The notes beneath the pieces were generated by a model that did not search any database, was not told the origin of the DNA, and saw only the letters and a list, made by a program, of their open reading frames with translations. A DNA stretch of 64,000 nt from Verrucomicrobiota bacterium (GTDB lineage Bacteria; Verrucomicrobiota; Verrucomicrobiia; Opitutales; Opitutaceae). The translations under genes and the position numbers were made by a program. This document shows positions 54,935 to 63,993 of this stretch, piece by piece (within the stretch, counting starts at the first letter, position 1; every line of letters begins with the position of its first letter). The stretch is taken from NCBI GenBank assembly GCA_016721945.1, contig JADKHC010000019.1, forward strand, positions 54,371-118,370. Direction: 5' to 3'.

Positions 54935-57445
54935 ATGCGCCGCCTCCAAACATTTATCACCTCTCTCGTCGCTTTCGTCGCGCTAACCGCTTTCGCCCGC
55001 GCCCAGTCCGCACGCTGGGAGCCCTCCGGCGGCTCTCTGGCCTTCGGTCAGTCCAGCCAGCTCCAGCTCGTTTTCGAAGGCTGCGCACCCAAAGGTCGTC
55101 CCTCCGTTCCCTCCGTCGATGGCCTCTCGCTTCAGTCAGCAGGTCAATCCAGCCAGACATCAATCGTCAATGGCACCGTCTCTCGCAGCGAAACGCTCGC
55201 CTATTCCGCGCGTCCGACCAAACGCGATGATATCACCATTCCGGAATTCTCCGTCGAAACAGACAAAGGCCGCATCACCATCCCATCAGCCAGTTTCACC
55301 GTAGGCCAGGCCACCGTCGGCAACGGTGTCTCGCTCGAATCAATCGCCACCAGTAATTTCGCCGTGCCCGCCACGGTCTGGGCAGGCGAAGTATTTCCGA
55401 TTGAATACACCCTAAACGTCCGCCAGCGCAACGCCCCCAGCCTGGAAAACCTCCTCGGTAGCCTGCTCGACTGGAAGCCCGCGCCGCTCGCGATCGAAGA
55501 ATGGCCAAAACCCGCCAAACGCGACTCCCTGGTGAACGGCGAATCGTTTATCACCATTTTTCAAAAAACCCGCGCCACCATCGCCAAACCCGGCCCAGTC
55601 ACGCTCGCCGAGGGCAACCAACTGGTTAACATCGCCAAAGGCGTCGACTTCTTCGGCCGCTACGTGCTCGACCAGTTCGCCATCACCAGCAACCGCCCGA
55701 CGATTAACGTCCGCCCGCTCCCATCTCCCGCGCCCACCGCCTTCAACGGCGCCGTCGGCCAGTTCACCCTCAAATCCAACGTCGTGCCCGCCACCGCCAG
55801 TGTAGGCGAACCAATCACTTGGACCCTCACTCTCTCCGGCACCGGCAACTGGCCAGATCTCTCCGGCTTGCCCGCACGCAGCGTCTCGAAAGATTTCCGC
55901 ACGGTGCAGCCACAGGCCCGGCGCACACCCAAAGAAGGCATGCTCTTCGACGCCTCTCTGGTCGAGGATGTCGTGCTCATACCAACCAAACCCGGCAACT
56001 ACGCGCTAGGCCCAACTACCTGGAGTTATTTCGATCCCTCCAAAGGCGAATACCAAACCGTCACAACGCCCGCTGTCACGGTAACGATTTCCGCTGCCAC
56101 CGAGACTACCACTCCCGCCATCACAACGCCCACCTCTTCCACAGGACAAAGCGGCAAAGCAAAACCGCCCGTCATGCCCAAAGGCCTTCCGCGCGACCCG
56201 TTGCCTGACACCGGCGAATCTCTGCCTCCAATGAAGTTCAGCTCGCTCCTCGCCGCCCTTTGTCTGCCGGTCGCCGCCTTGCTCGCTTTCTGGCTCTGGC
56301 TCGCGCTGCGCCGCGCCCGCGAAACCGATCCATTGCGTCCACGCCGCGAGGCCCGCGCGCGACTTGCCGCCACAATCGAAACACTTCGTACCGCCAAGAA
56401 TCAGCCCCAAATCGCCGCCCTCCTGCTCGCCTGGCAAAAAGACACCGCGATCCTGCACCAAATCTCCGCCGCCGTCCCTGCCGCTTCCGACTTCACTGTA
56501 GGCGGGGTGCCCCCACCCCGCACCGCCAGCCCCACGTCCGCCCTCTGGGCCGACACCGAACGCGCGCTCTATCGCGATGCCACACCGTTACCCACCGATT
56601 GGATCACCCGCGCCCAACAAGCCCTACAAGACAACCGCGTCAAAGCCTTTTCCTTCTGGCAGCTGTTTCGGCTTAAGAACCTCCTGCCCTTCGCGGCGCT
56701 AATCGTCATCGGCCTCACCCTCACGAGCACAACCCTCCGCGCCGACGCTGGACGCGCCGCCTACGACCGAGCCGACTTTGCCGCCGCCGAGCAAGCCTGG
56801 CGCTCCGCTCTCGTAAAATCTCCAGCCAGCGCTGCCGCCCATCACAACCTCGCGCTCGCGCTCGCTCAACAGGATCGTTGGGCCGAAGCCGCCGCACACG
56901 CCGCTGCCGCCTTCGCTCAACAACCACGCGATACCGCCATCCGCTGGAATCTTACCTTCACGATGGAACGCGCCGGCTACGCACCATCCGTCTTCTCGGG
57001 CTTCGCCCGTTCTCATCCGCCTCACCAACTCGCCAGCCAGCTCTCCGCGACCCAATGGCAGTTCGCAGCCATCTTCGCCCTCAGCCTCGCCGCCATCGGC
57101 GGTGTGCTCCTTCTGGCGCGTGGTTATGGTAACCGCGCCCGCTGGCTTAAAATCACCGCAATCACCTTGTTTACCTTCGCGATCCTCCTCGGCAGCGCTG
57201 CGGTCTTTAGCCTGCGCGTGTATTCGCCAATCAACGACGCCCGCGCCGTCATCGTCTGGCACGACACCACGCTCCGCTCGATCCCGACCGAGGCCGACAC
57301 CGCCCAAAAAACCACGCCCCTCTCCGCCGGCACCGTCGCCATCGTTAACCACTCCTTCATCCCCGGCGCCTGGGCTCGCCTTAGTTTCCCCAACGGCCAA
57401 ACCGGCTGGCTCCGCCAGGAAGATCTCGTCGCTCTCTGGAAATAA
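54935..57445 (+). CDS. batD: BatD-like protein fused to TPR and SH3 modules
   Basis: 836 residues from ATG 54935; a GTG at 54917 overlapping the previous stop is also possible. Order: signal peptide (to about 24), BatD beta-rich domain (about 30-430), transmembrane helix near 438-458, cytoplasmic linker containing the repeat-derived FTVGGVPPPRTASP, TM near 575-595, TPR-like helices (DRADFAAAEQAWRSALVKSP onward), two further helices, and a C-terminal SH3-like domain ending WARLSFPNGQTGWLRQ. The TPR and SH3 parts match what BatE does in other species, so this is a BatD-BatE-type fusion. Confidence 0.85.
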   Translation: MRRLQTFITSLVAFVALTAFARAQSARWEPSGGSLAFGQSSQLQLVFEGCAPKGRPSVPSVDGLSLQSAGQSSQTSIVNGTVSRSETLAYSARPTKRDDITIPEFSVETDKGRITIPSASFTVGQATVGNGVSLESIATSNFAVPATVWAGEVFPIEYTLNVRQRNAPSLENLLGSLLDWKPAPLAIEEWPKPAKRDSLVNGESFITIFQKTRATIAKPGPVTLAEGNQLVNIAKGVDFFGRYVLDQFAITSNRPTINVRPLPSPAPTAFNGAVGQFTLKSNVVPATASVGEPITWTLTLSGTGNWPDLSGLPARSVSKDFRTVQPQARRTPKEGMLFDASLVEDVVLIPTKPGNYALGPTTWSYFDPSKGEYQTVTTPAVTVTISAATETTTPAITTPTSSTGQSGKAKPPVMPKGLPRDPLPDTGESLPPMKFSSLLAALCLPVAALLAFWLWLALRRARETDPLRPRREARARLAATIETLRTAKNQPQIAALLLAWQKDTAILHQISAAVPAASDFTVGGVPPPRTASPTSALWADTERALYRDATPLPTDWITRAQQALQDNRVKAFSFWQLFRLKNLLPFAALIVIGLTLTSTTLRADAGRAAYDRADFAAAEQAWRSALVKSPASAAAHHNLALALAQQDRWAEAAAHAAAAFAQQPRDTAIRWNLTFTMERAGYAPSVFSGFARSHPPHQLASQLSATQWQFAAIFALSLAAIGGVLLLARGYGNRARWLKITAITLFTFAILLGSAAVFSLRVYSPINDARAVIVWHDTTLRSIPTEADTAQKTTPLSAGTVAIVNHSFIPGAWARLSFPNGQTGWLRQEDLVALWK
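56498..56521. repeat. Palindrome inside the BatD-like coding region
   Basis: GCGGGGTG (56502-56509) and CACCCCGC (56514-56521) after GTAG, the same unit as at 39025-39044. It is read in frame as part of the cytoplasmic linker. Confidence 0.7.
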
Positions 57446-57654
57446 GGGCGCGCTATCGCCGGCGCACGCCCTGCACCAGATCCCGCATCACGCTACGGCA
57501 GGGTGCGGCTGTGACAGCGGAACCACTGCAAAGAAGGTCGCTACAACTACGATTCCAAAACTTGGGAGATTCCAAACCGCTTCCAGAAAATCTCCCCGGC
57601 CTTGGATGCTCGGGCACTAGCCGAAGCTGGCTTCAACAACCAAATCCCATTCGT
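57446..57654 (+). other. Possible gene remnant downstream of the Bat operon
   Basis: From 57530 one plus frame reads about 54 protein-like residues (EGRYNYDSKTWEIPNRFQK, then ALDARALAEAGFNNQIPF) with no start codon, ending near 57691 inside the GH3 locus. Composition looks coding, so it may be the orphaned 3' end of a deleted gene. Family not recognised. Confidence 0.35.
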
Positions 57655-59760
57655 CTATTCCTCGATCGAAAAGTTGCCTTTTAGCGCTATCTGATCGGAC
57701 GCGCCGCCCACGAGAATCTGAAACTCGCCGGGCTCAGTCTTCCAATCATGGGCCGTGCTGTCCCAGAAACCAAGATCGCGTCCAGCCACTCGGATTCTGA
57801 CCACGCGGCTTTCGCCGGGTTTGAGTATGATCTTCGAAAATCCTTTTAACTCTTTTTCTGGACGCGGTACGGAAGCCTCGGCGTCATGCACGTAGAGCTG
57901 CGCGATTTCGGCTCCTTCCACCGAACTGGTGTTAGTCACCTTGAACTCCACAGTCACACGGCCTTCCGAGCGGATCGATGCTGAAGAAATATTGAGATCT
58001 GAATATTCAAATTTCGAATACGACAGCCCGTGTCCAAATGCGTAGAGCGGCTGGATCTTCTTCGCCTCAAACCAGCGATAACCAACAAAGACACTTTCCT
58101 TGTAGTCGATTTGGTAGACAGGATGCGCCATGTTGTTGTCCGGCTCCCAGCCGGTGTAGAGTTTTTCTCCAGCCGGCAAGTAGCCAGCGCCCGGGGAATC
58201 CTCGAAGCGTTTTTCAATCGTAATCGGAAGTTTGCCCGACGGGTTGATCTCACCCGCGAGGATTTCCGCCAAGGCGCGAAAGCCCGTCTGCCCCGGGTAC
58301 CAAGCATAAACGATGGCTGCAGCTTGCTCGTTCCAATCGGTCATTTTGATGCCGCCACCAGAGTTCACGAGCACGACGGTGTGCGGGTTCAGGGTGACAA
58401 CGCGTTTCACCAGCGCCTCGGCTTTCTCCGGTAATGCAAACGGCCGGTCACAGCCTTCAGTATCGAGTGTGCCCGTGCTGAGTAATACCACGTCAGCCGC
58501 AGAAATCTGCGCGTCGGTGGGCCTCTTCACGTATTCAAGCGTGTCACCATACGCGGCCTTCAAAGCCTGTAACATCGTGACCGTATTATAACCTTCGACC
58601 TCAGCCGAACCACCTCCACGCGGTAATTTTTCGACAAACAAGCCGGTCAGGAGTATCCTTTTCACGGCACCCTTTTTCAGGGGTAATATGCCGGATTTGT
58701 TTTTCAATAACACGATGGCTTCACGGGCCGTCTGCAAGGCGACCTGCTCATGCTCGGGTAATTTTGCGAGCAGCGATTCGTCTTTTACCGGTCGGTCGTA
58801 GAGTCCCATGGCGATGCAGGTACGAATGATGCTTTTTGCCATCCGGTCGATCTGCGCCTCAGTCACTTTGCCGGTTTTGAGCAAACGCTGCGCGTCGGCT
58901 TTGATGAACTTTTCGCCCGGCATTTCCAAGTCCTGACCTGATCGAATGATTTTCTCGGCATCCCATACCGACCACCAGTCAGTCAGTGGCGAGCCAGCGG
59001 AAACCGGGTTCCTTGCGGAGCAAATCATTGATCACGAATTCACTTTGCCCAGCCCACTCGCCATTCACCTGATTGTACGACGTCATCACCGCCATCGCAC
59101 CGGCATCGATGCCCGCCTTGAACGCAGGCAGATAGATCTCGTGCATGGTTCGTTCGTCGAGCACGGAGTTCGAGGTGCGCCGATGGTGATCGGTGTTGTT
59201 GGCAAAAAAATGTTTCAGCGTCGGAATCGTACCTGTATCCAAAACTCCCGGCACGTATCGCTCGATCATTCGAGCCGCCAAAAACGGATCTTCGCCGAAG
59301 TATTCGAAATTTCGACCGCATTGCGCGATGCGATAGATGTTCATCCCGGGCCGGAGCAAAACAGCACGCCGCCAGCCCGGCACTCTTCGCCAATGCTGTG
59401 CGCGTAGGCATAAGCGAGAGCCGGATTCCACGTTGCAGCCAGGCCGATCGGCGCAGGAAACGCGGTCGATTTTTCAAGCTGCTGGCTCAGGTTACGCCGG
59501 ATATTCACGCCGCCCGTGGCGTCCGAGAGATAAAGCTCAGGCATGCCGAACTGCGGATATCCTTTGATGAAAAAACTATTGTGACCGCTGATAAGCTGAA
59601 GCTTCTCGTTGACCGAGAGCTTGGCCAAGACCTCGGCGGCACGCTTGTCCGCGTCTTCATAACTAACCGGAGTCTTGAACGAAGGCTCGGCCTGTAATGT
59701 GAGGAACGAGCTCATCATAACAGCACCTGTACAGAGGAACAAAGCGGTCAGGTTTTTCAT
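57655..59760 (-). pseudogene. GH3 beta-glucosidase-like enzyme with two frameshifts
   Basis: Reassembled product of about 700 residues: signal peptide (FLCTGAVMMSSFLTLQA), GH3 N-terminal barrel (LQLISGHNSFFIKG, PGMNIYRIAQCGRNFEYFGE, LKHFFANN, the nucleophile Asp in TDWWSVWD), GH3 C-terminal domain (REAIVLLKNKSGILPLKK) and fibronectin-III-like end (VEFKVTNTSSVEGAEIAQLY). First shift near 59350 at a T4 run; second at 58977-58987, where AGTC is repeated and removing one 4-bp unit restores the frame exactly (GFRWLATDWWSVW). Periplasmic beta-glucosidase/xylosidase activity is expected if intact. Confidence 0.85.
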
Positions 59761-59848
59761 AAAGGGGTAAAAGTGTGGGGTAAACGAAAGCTAAAACCAT
59801 CGCCCGGGCCAAAGCAAGAATAGCACCTGAATTCCAGTGCTTTCCCGA

Positions 59849-60409
59849 TTACGTCAGTGCGCTCACGAGGGTCTTGCGGGCCATGCGCAGCATCGATTCT
59901 TCGGCATTATAGTCGGCCATGCGCGCGATCTCGATCCAAGCGAGATCGTGCGATTCGTCGGAGATCAACAGCGGTTCTTCCGGATCGGCTTCGATCATGA
60001 AGCGTATATCGTAGTGCCAGTGGTCTGGTTCGGCTTTGCGCGCCGGGATGAGATGGCGGTCCACATCGAAAATCTCCGCTGAAATCACACGTAGTCGCGT
60101 CAGGCCTGATTCCTCGCTCGCCTCGCGCATCGCCACGGCGAGCGGATTCAGTTCGCCATCGGCGTGGCCGCCGAGCTGGAGCCATTTGTTAAGTTTACGG
60201 TGATGCGTGAGCAGCGTGCGTTTGCGTTCGCGATCCACGATCCAGGCCGAACTAGTCAAATGACCTATTTGCAGCGAACGTTCTGCACAGTTCGGATTCG
60301 TCTCGACGAAACGAATCATATCCGACGCCATCGCTGCCTCATGGGCATCGAGCGATTTCGCCGCGTGAGTGCGTAGGAGGGTTAAGACTGAGTCGCGTGA
60401 GTCTTTCAT
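59849..60409 (-). CDS. Nudix hydrolase
   Basis: 186 residues from ATG 60409, which overlaps the LOG gene stop (ATGA). Nudix box GGHADGELNPLAVAMREASE with EESG following is complete (GX5EX7REUXEEXGU). The N-terminal helical part and SSAWIVDRERKRTLLTHH fit Nudix proteins that hydrolyse nucleoside diphosphate derivatives. Substrate unknown; coupling to a LOG enzyme hints at nucleotide clean-up. Confidence 0.9.
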   Translation of the reverse strand: MKDSRDSVLTLLRTHAAKSLDAHEAAMASDMIRFVETNPNCAERSLQIGHLTSSAWIVDRERKRTLLTHHRKLNKWLQLGGHADGELNPLAVAMREASEESGLTRLRVISAEIFDVDRHLIPARKAEPDHWHYDIRFMIEADPEEPLLISDESHDLAWIEIARMADYNAEESMLRMARKTLVSALT

Positions 60410-60984
60410 GTGGTCACGAACCATTTGGTCTCAGCAGTCACTGCGCCTTTTTCTATCTGGTCAAAGATTTCATTCACCGTCTTGGCCACAGTGAACAACT
60501 GCAAATTCGACGGCTTGTTGAAATGCTCCGCGATCATGCGGTCGAAGAACTTCAGGAGTTCGTCGTAGAAACCGTCCTGGTTGAAAATCACGACCGGCTT
60601 TCGCAACACATCGAGTTGTCGCAGGGTGAGGATTTCCATGATCTCTTCGAGTGTGCCCCAACCACCCGGCAGAGCCACAAACGCATCGGCATGTGTCTCC
60701 ATCATCAGCTTGCGCTCGCGCATGGTCACGACGGAGTGCATTTCATCGGCCTCGTCGTAGGCGAGTTCCTTGGCCTTCATGAACTCCGGGATGACGCCGA
60801 TGACGCGGCCACCGGAGGTTTTGACGGCTTTCGCGACGGCGCCCATGAGCCCGACCTTGCCGCCGCCGTACACGAGGCTCCAGCCACGCCGGACCATTTC
60901 ACAACCGATCGCTGTCGCGGCTTCGGTATATTTCGGATCGAGCCTGTCGCTGGAAGCACAATAAACACAAAGCGTTTTCTGCAT
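60406..60984 (-). CDS. LOG-family nucleotide phosphoribohydrolase
   Basis: 192 residues. Rossmann-like fold with LVYGGGKVGLMGAVA and the LOG motif PGGWGTLEEIMEIL; the family releases the base from nucleoside 5'-monophosphates (cytokinin-type or general). Followed with 4-bp overlap by the Nudix gene. The annotation by the family name TIGR00730/LOG is firm, the physiological substrate is not. Confidence 0.93.
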   Translation of the reverse strand: MQKTLCVYCASSDRLDPKYTEAATAIGCEMVRRGWSLVYGGGKVGLMGAVAKAVKTSGGRVIGVIPEFMKAKELAYDEADEMHSVVTMRERKLMMETHADAFVALPGGWGTLEEIMEILTLRQLDVLRKPVVIFNQDGFYDELLKFFDRMIAEHFNKPSNLQLFTVAKTVNEIFDQIEKGAVTAETKWFVTT

Positions 60985-61025
60985 GAGGAATTCTGAACCA
61001 CTAACCCAAAAATCCTAAAGACATT

Positions 61026-61110
61026 TTTAATCTGGAACTCTGGAAAGCAGGAAGAAGACAGGAACTCCCTCTAGATTTCCGTTTCCAGCGTTCCAGAGTT
61101 CCAGATTAAA
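61026..61110. repeat. Perfect 20-bp inverted repeat with TTTAATCTGGAACTC arm
   Basis: TTTAATCTGGAACTCTGGAA (61026-61045) and its exact reverse complement (61091-61110), 45-nt spacer. A related copy starts at 62041 at the end of gluQ. Just after it, 61148-61180 carries TTAGTGTCCATTAGCG, another widely dispersed intergenic motif. Confidence 0.8.
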
Positions 61111-61199
61111 GCTTATCCCCGCCCCTCCACAACTTTCCTGCTTCAGAATTAGTGTCCATTAGCGTTCATTAGCGGTTCTCAAAATTCCGATCTCAAAAC

Positions 61200-62085
61200 G
61201 TGGCAACTTCTTCAACTTATCGCGGCCGTCTCGCGCCTCACCTACCGGTCAGCTGCACCTCGGACACGCGCGTACGTTTTGGTTTGCCGCCGAACGCGCT
61301 CGCGCTTGTGGGCGGAAAATTAGTCCTGCGCAAGAAGATCCGATTCCGCGCTTCGTCTCGATTTCGTCGGCTCGATGCTCGAAGACCTGCGCTGGCTCGG
61401 CTTCCACTGGGACGAAGGCCCGGACATCGGCGGACCGCTCGGCCCGTACAACCAGAGTGAACGCCGCTCATTCTACCGCTCGGCGCTCGAAAAACTCCAC
61501 GCCGCCAACCTGATCTTCCCCTGCACCCGGTCGCGCCGCGACGTGCTCGATGCCGCCCGCGCACCGCACGAAGCCAGCCGCGAACTCGACGAACCAATTT
61601 ATCCGCCCCAATTCCGTCCGCCTTCCGATACGCCGCTGCCGCCGCTCGGCGATGTCATTAACGTCAACTGGCGCCTACGCGTGCCGGATAGTGAAACACT
61701 CACCTTCGACGACGGCTATTTCGGCCCGCAGCAGGCCATCGTTGGTCGCGATTTTGGCGACTTTCTGGTCTGGCGAAAGGACGATACGCCCAGCTACCAG
61801 CTCGCCTGCGTCGTGGACGATGCAGCGATGCAGATCACCGAGGTCGTGCGGAGCAGACCTGATTCTTTCGACCTTCCGCCAAATCCTGCTGTATCGAGCT
61901 CTTGTTACACCGCGCCGGCCTTTTATCATTGCCCGCTGATGGTTGATGACAAAGGCGTCCGTCTCGCCAAACGCCACGACGCGCTCAGCCTGCGCGCGAT
62001 GCGCGAATCAGGAAAGCCGCCAGGAGAAATACTTCGGAATTTTAATTTGGAACTCAGGAAAGCTGGAACGGAAAACCCAAAGTAG
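61200..62085 (+). pseudogene. gluQ: Glutamyl-Q tRNA(Asp) synthetase, broken by several indels
   Basis: GluQRS attaches glutamate to queuosine in tRNA(Asp). Reading across frames gives STYRGRLAP, then TGQLHLGHARTFWFAAERA (HIGH-like motif), CGGKLVLR, DFVGSMLEDLRWLGFHWDEG, YFGPQQAIVGRDFGDFLVWR, PSYQLACVVDDAAMQITEV, and RLAKRHDALSLRAMRESG. Indels: a lost T near 61240, an extra G near 61310, more near 61330-61370, and compensating shifts near 61855-61925. GTG 61200 is the likely start. The last residues, FNLELRKAGTENPK, are read from a dispersed repeat. Confidence 0.75.
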
Positions 62086-62100
62086 GCTCCGCTGCTTCAG

Positions 62101-62580
62101 TCAGATCCTCTTCCCGAAATAGAGATGGTCGATTTCCTTGCCGTCGATCTCCGCTACGCCGGGCAGGCGGCCCCATTGCACAAACCTAACTGGCAGTGAG
62201 GCAGCACTCGCCTGATTAACGCCGAGCAATATGGAAAAAACGTTTTTGAATCCAACGCTACGACATCCATCAATCGCATGTGTGATCAATGCCGTCGCGA
62301 TGCCCCGTCGACGAAATTGCGGATGCACGTAGTAGCTAAGCTCGACCGTTTTATCGAGTGCCGACCGACCAGGACGGTAGGCGCTAACCGAACACCAGCC
62401 CGTCACTTTATTCGCTCTGCGGTCTCATCCACATAGATCGGATGGCGTGGATCAGAGTGTCCATCAAACCAAGTGGCGACTCTCCACGGTCACCGGCACC
62501 AATCAGCAGTAGCGTTGCGTGCTTCAACCGCTAGTTTGCAGATAGCAATTATCTCAGGCCTATCTCGGCTCCGCCAGTCG
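62101..62580 (-). pseudogene. GNAT acetyltransferase (PAT/BAR-like), frameshifted
   Basis: The downstream half is intact (62101-62406: TVELSYYVHPQFRRRGIATA, the acetyl-CoA pyrophosphate loop R-R-x-G-I-A) and the upstream half appears in other frames (DRPEIIAICKLAVEARNATA, TWFDGHSDPRHPIYVDETA). The order matches phosphinothricin-type N-acetyltransferases. At least two frame changes; the ATG was not found. Confidence 0.7.
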
Positions 62581-62591
62581 ATCGGGATTGG

Positions 62592-62846
62592 TTAATTCCT
62601 CATGGCAGCGTCGGCGAGCGACTCGGGGCCGTGGATATAGAGTTGATAATAGAGAAAAAATACGCCGATCCCGAGTAGGATCAGGAACGCCACCCGACCC
62701 AGTCCACCCGCTCCTTTTTCGCTGGTGCGATAAAGCGAGCGCACCAATCCCTCGATCGCCGGAGCAAAAACAAACGCCACGAGCGAACTACCGACGAGGA
62801 CAAAAAAGATGATCGCGATCACCCGAAAGATCGGATCGCCGATCAT
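62592..62846 (-). CDS. Small two-helix membrane protein
   Basis: 84 residues from ATG 62846. Two hydrophobic helices: VIAIIFFVLVGSSLVAFVF (near 8-27) and VAFLILLGIGVFFLYYQLY (near 52-70), with a charged loop. No known family recognised. Could be an uncharacterised membrane protein conserved in Verrucomicrobia. Confidence 0.6.
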   Translation of the reverse strand: MIGDPIFRVIAIIFFVLVGSSLVAFVFAPAIEGLVRSLYRTSEKGAGGLGRVAFLILLGIGVFFLYYQLYIHGPESLADAAMRN

Positions 62847-63019
62847 ACCCGCTTTAGGAAACGAGGCTGTTGCACACATTGAGCAACAACAGACAGCACG
62901 GCAGGATGAAATAGTGGCGAACAACGTTGGTCTTTTTCACGGGTGGGAAATTCTTCACAACGACATGGTCCAAGCAGTCGACAGAACGGGTTCCAAATAA
63001 ACTTAGGTCAACCCGTTCA

Positions 63020-63363
63020 CGCCGCGCCTTAGCTAAAATTCAGACCAATCTTCCGCTCACGGAAAAGCCGAGCACAGCATCCTAAAAGGCGTCCGTCGCT
63101 CGTGGCCAGCGAACTGGAAAGCCGAGGAATTTGTCATGATCGCCGTGCAGCCCGACGCGCCGATGATGTTCAGTGGCGGCGACGACCCGTGGCGTTTCTC
63201 GAACTGAAAAGCATCGCCCTGCCCGGCGCGAAAAACGAAACAACTCAGTCAGTCGCTCTGCACACTCATTAAGGAACACCTCGGGATTCCGATGGAACGC
63301 GTCTATGTGAAATTCATCGACGTAAAACGCGGCATGTGGGGATGGAAAGGCGACACGTTTTAG
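63020..63363 (+). pseudogene. MIF/tautomerase-superfamily protein, frameshifted
   Basis: Pieces in alternating frames spell a macrophage migration inhibitory factor-like protein of about 110 residues: EEFVMIAVQPDAPMMFSGG, AFLELKSIALPGAKNE, and VYVKFIDVKRGMWGWKGDTF ending at the stop 63361-63363. MIF-like proteins are small tautomerases. Start not certain (about 63020); at least three indels. Mostly conserved in order, so recent decay or sequence error. Confidence 0.6.
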
Positions 63364-63517
63364 TACCCCAACGAGTGCGACACACTGTCGTCGCCGGTTC
63401 GGGCCAGCGAGCACAGCGGCCCGCCCTCCATGTTTGTGTCAAGTCGACCGCCGCTTCGCGCTTGCGCCCGCAGGCACTTGGACCTTGTTACTTGGCCCTT
63501 TCATCCTCCTCCGCACT

Positions 63518-63787
63518 ATGCCCACCTACATCTACGAAACTGTTCCCAAAAAAGCCGGCGCCAAGCCCAAGCGTTTCGAAGTGAAGCAGAGCATGAAGGA
63601 AAAACCGCTCACGAAACATCCGGAGACCGGCGAACCCGTGCGTAGAGTGATAGCAGGTGGTTACGGTTTCATCGCGCAGAAATCCGCGCCGCCGCCCCGT
63701 GCGTGCTGCGGTGGTGGGGGCGATTGCAATAATTGCCGAGTGCAACAACTGAGGCCCGCTTCCATCGACAGGGCGCATTTTCCCTAA
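63518..63787 (+). CDS. FmdB-like zinc ribbon protein, altered
   Basis: 89 residues from ATG 63518, starting MPTYIYETVP like FmdB-type proteins, with the PETGEPVRRVIAGGYGF core and a C-terminal Cys-rich part (ACCGGGGDCNNC). The usual N-terminal CxxC is absent, so metal binding would rest on the C-terminal cysteines. Regulatory or unknown role. The 3' end after NNC looks unusual and may be frameshifted. Confidence 0.6.
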   Translation: MPTYIYETVPKKAGAKPKRFEVKQSMKEKPLTKHPETGEPVRRVIAGGYGFIAQKSAPPPRACCGGGGDCNNCRVQQLRPASIDRAHFP

Positions 63788-63862
63788 CGCGCGGAGCAGC
63801 GCTGTTGACGAACCAACGTCGATCTCCCAGAACCGTATCCAACACGGCGGACTAAGCCGTAA

Positions 63863-63993
63863 CGATGCAGTTATGGTGGAGCGTTGTCTCTAACGGGCTG
63901 ATTGGGGAGCGGCTTCGATCAGCCCGATGGGGGACATCGGGATCCAATATCTGCCCAACGCTCCTCGCTGGAGATTATACTTCAACTGCATCG
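63863..63993. repeat. Nested inverted repeats at the window end
   Basis: Outer pair CGATGCAGTT (63863-63872) / AACTGCATCG (63984-63993); next pair GGAGCGTTG (63878-63886) / CAACGCTCC (63956-63964); inner GGGCTGAT (63895-63902) / ATCAGCCC (63918-63925) and CCCGATG (63923-63929) / CATCGGG (63935-63941). All perfect. A folded element of about 130 nt with no gene. Confidence 0.7.

Noticed and set aside
63953..63993. Possible integron attC site
   Set aside because: GCCCAAC fits RYYYAAC but no matching GTTRRRY partner at the right spacing; arms have unequal spacers and the window ends.
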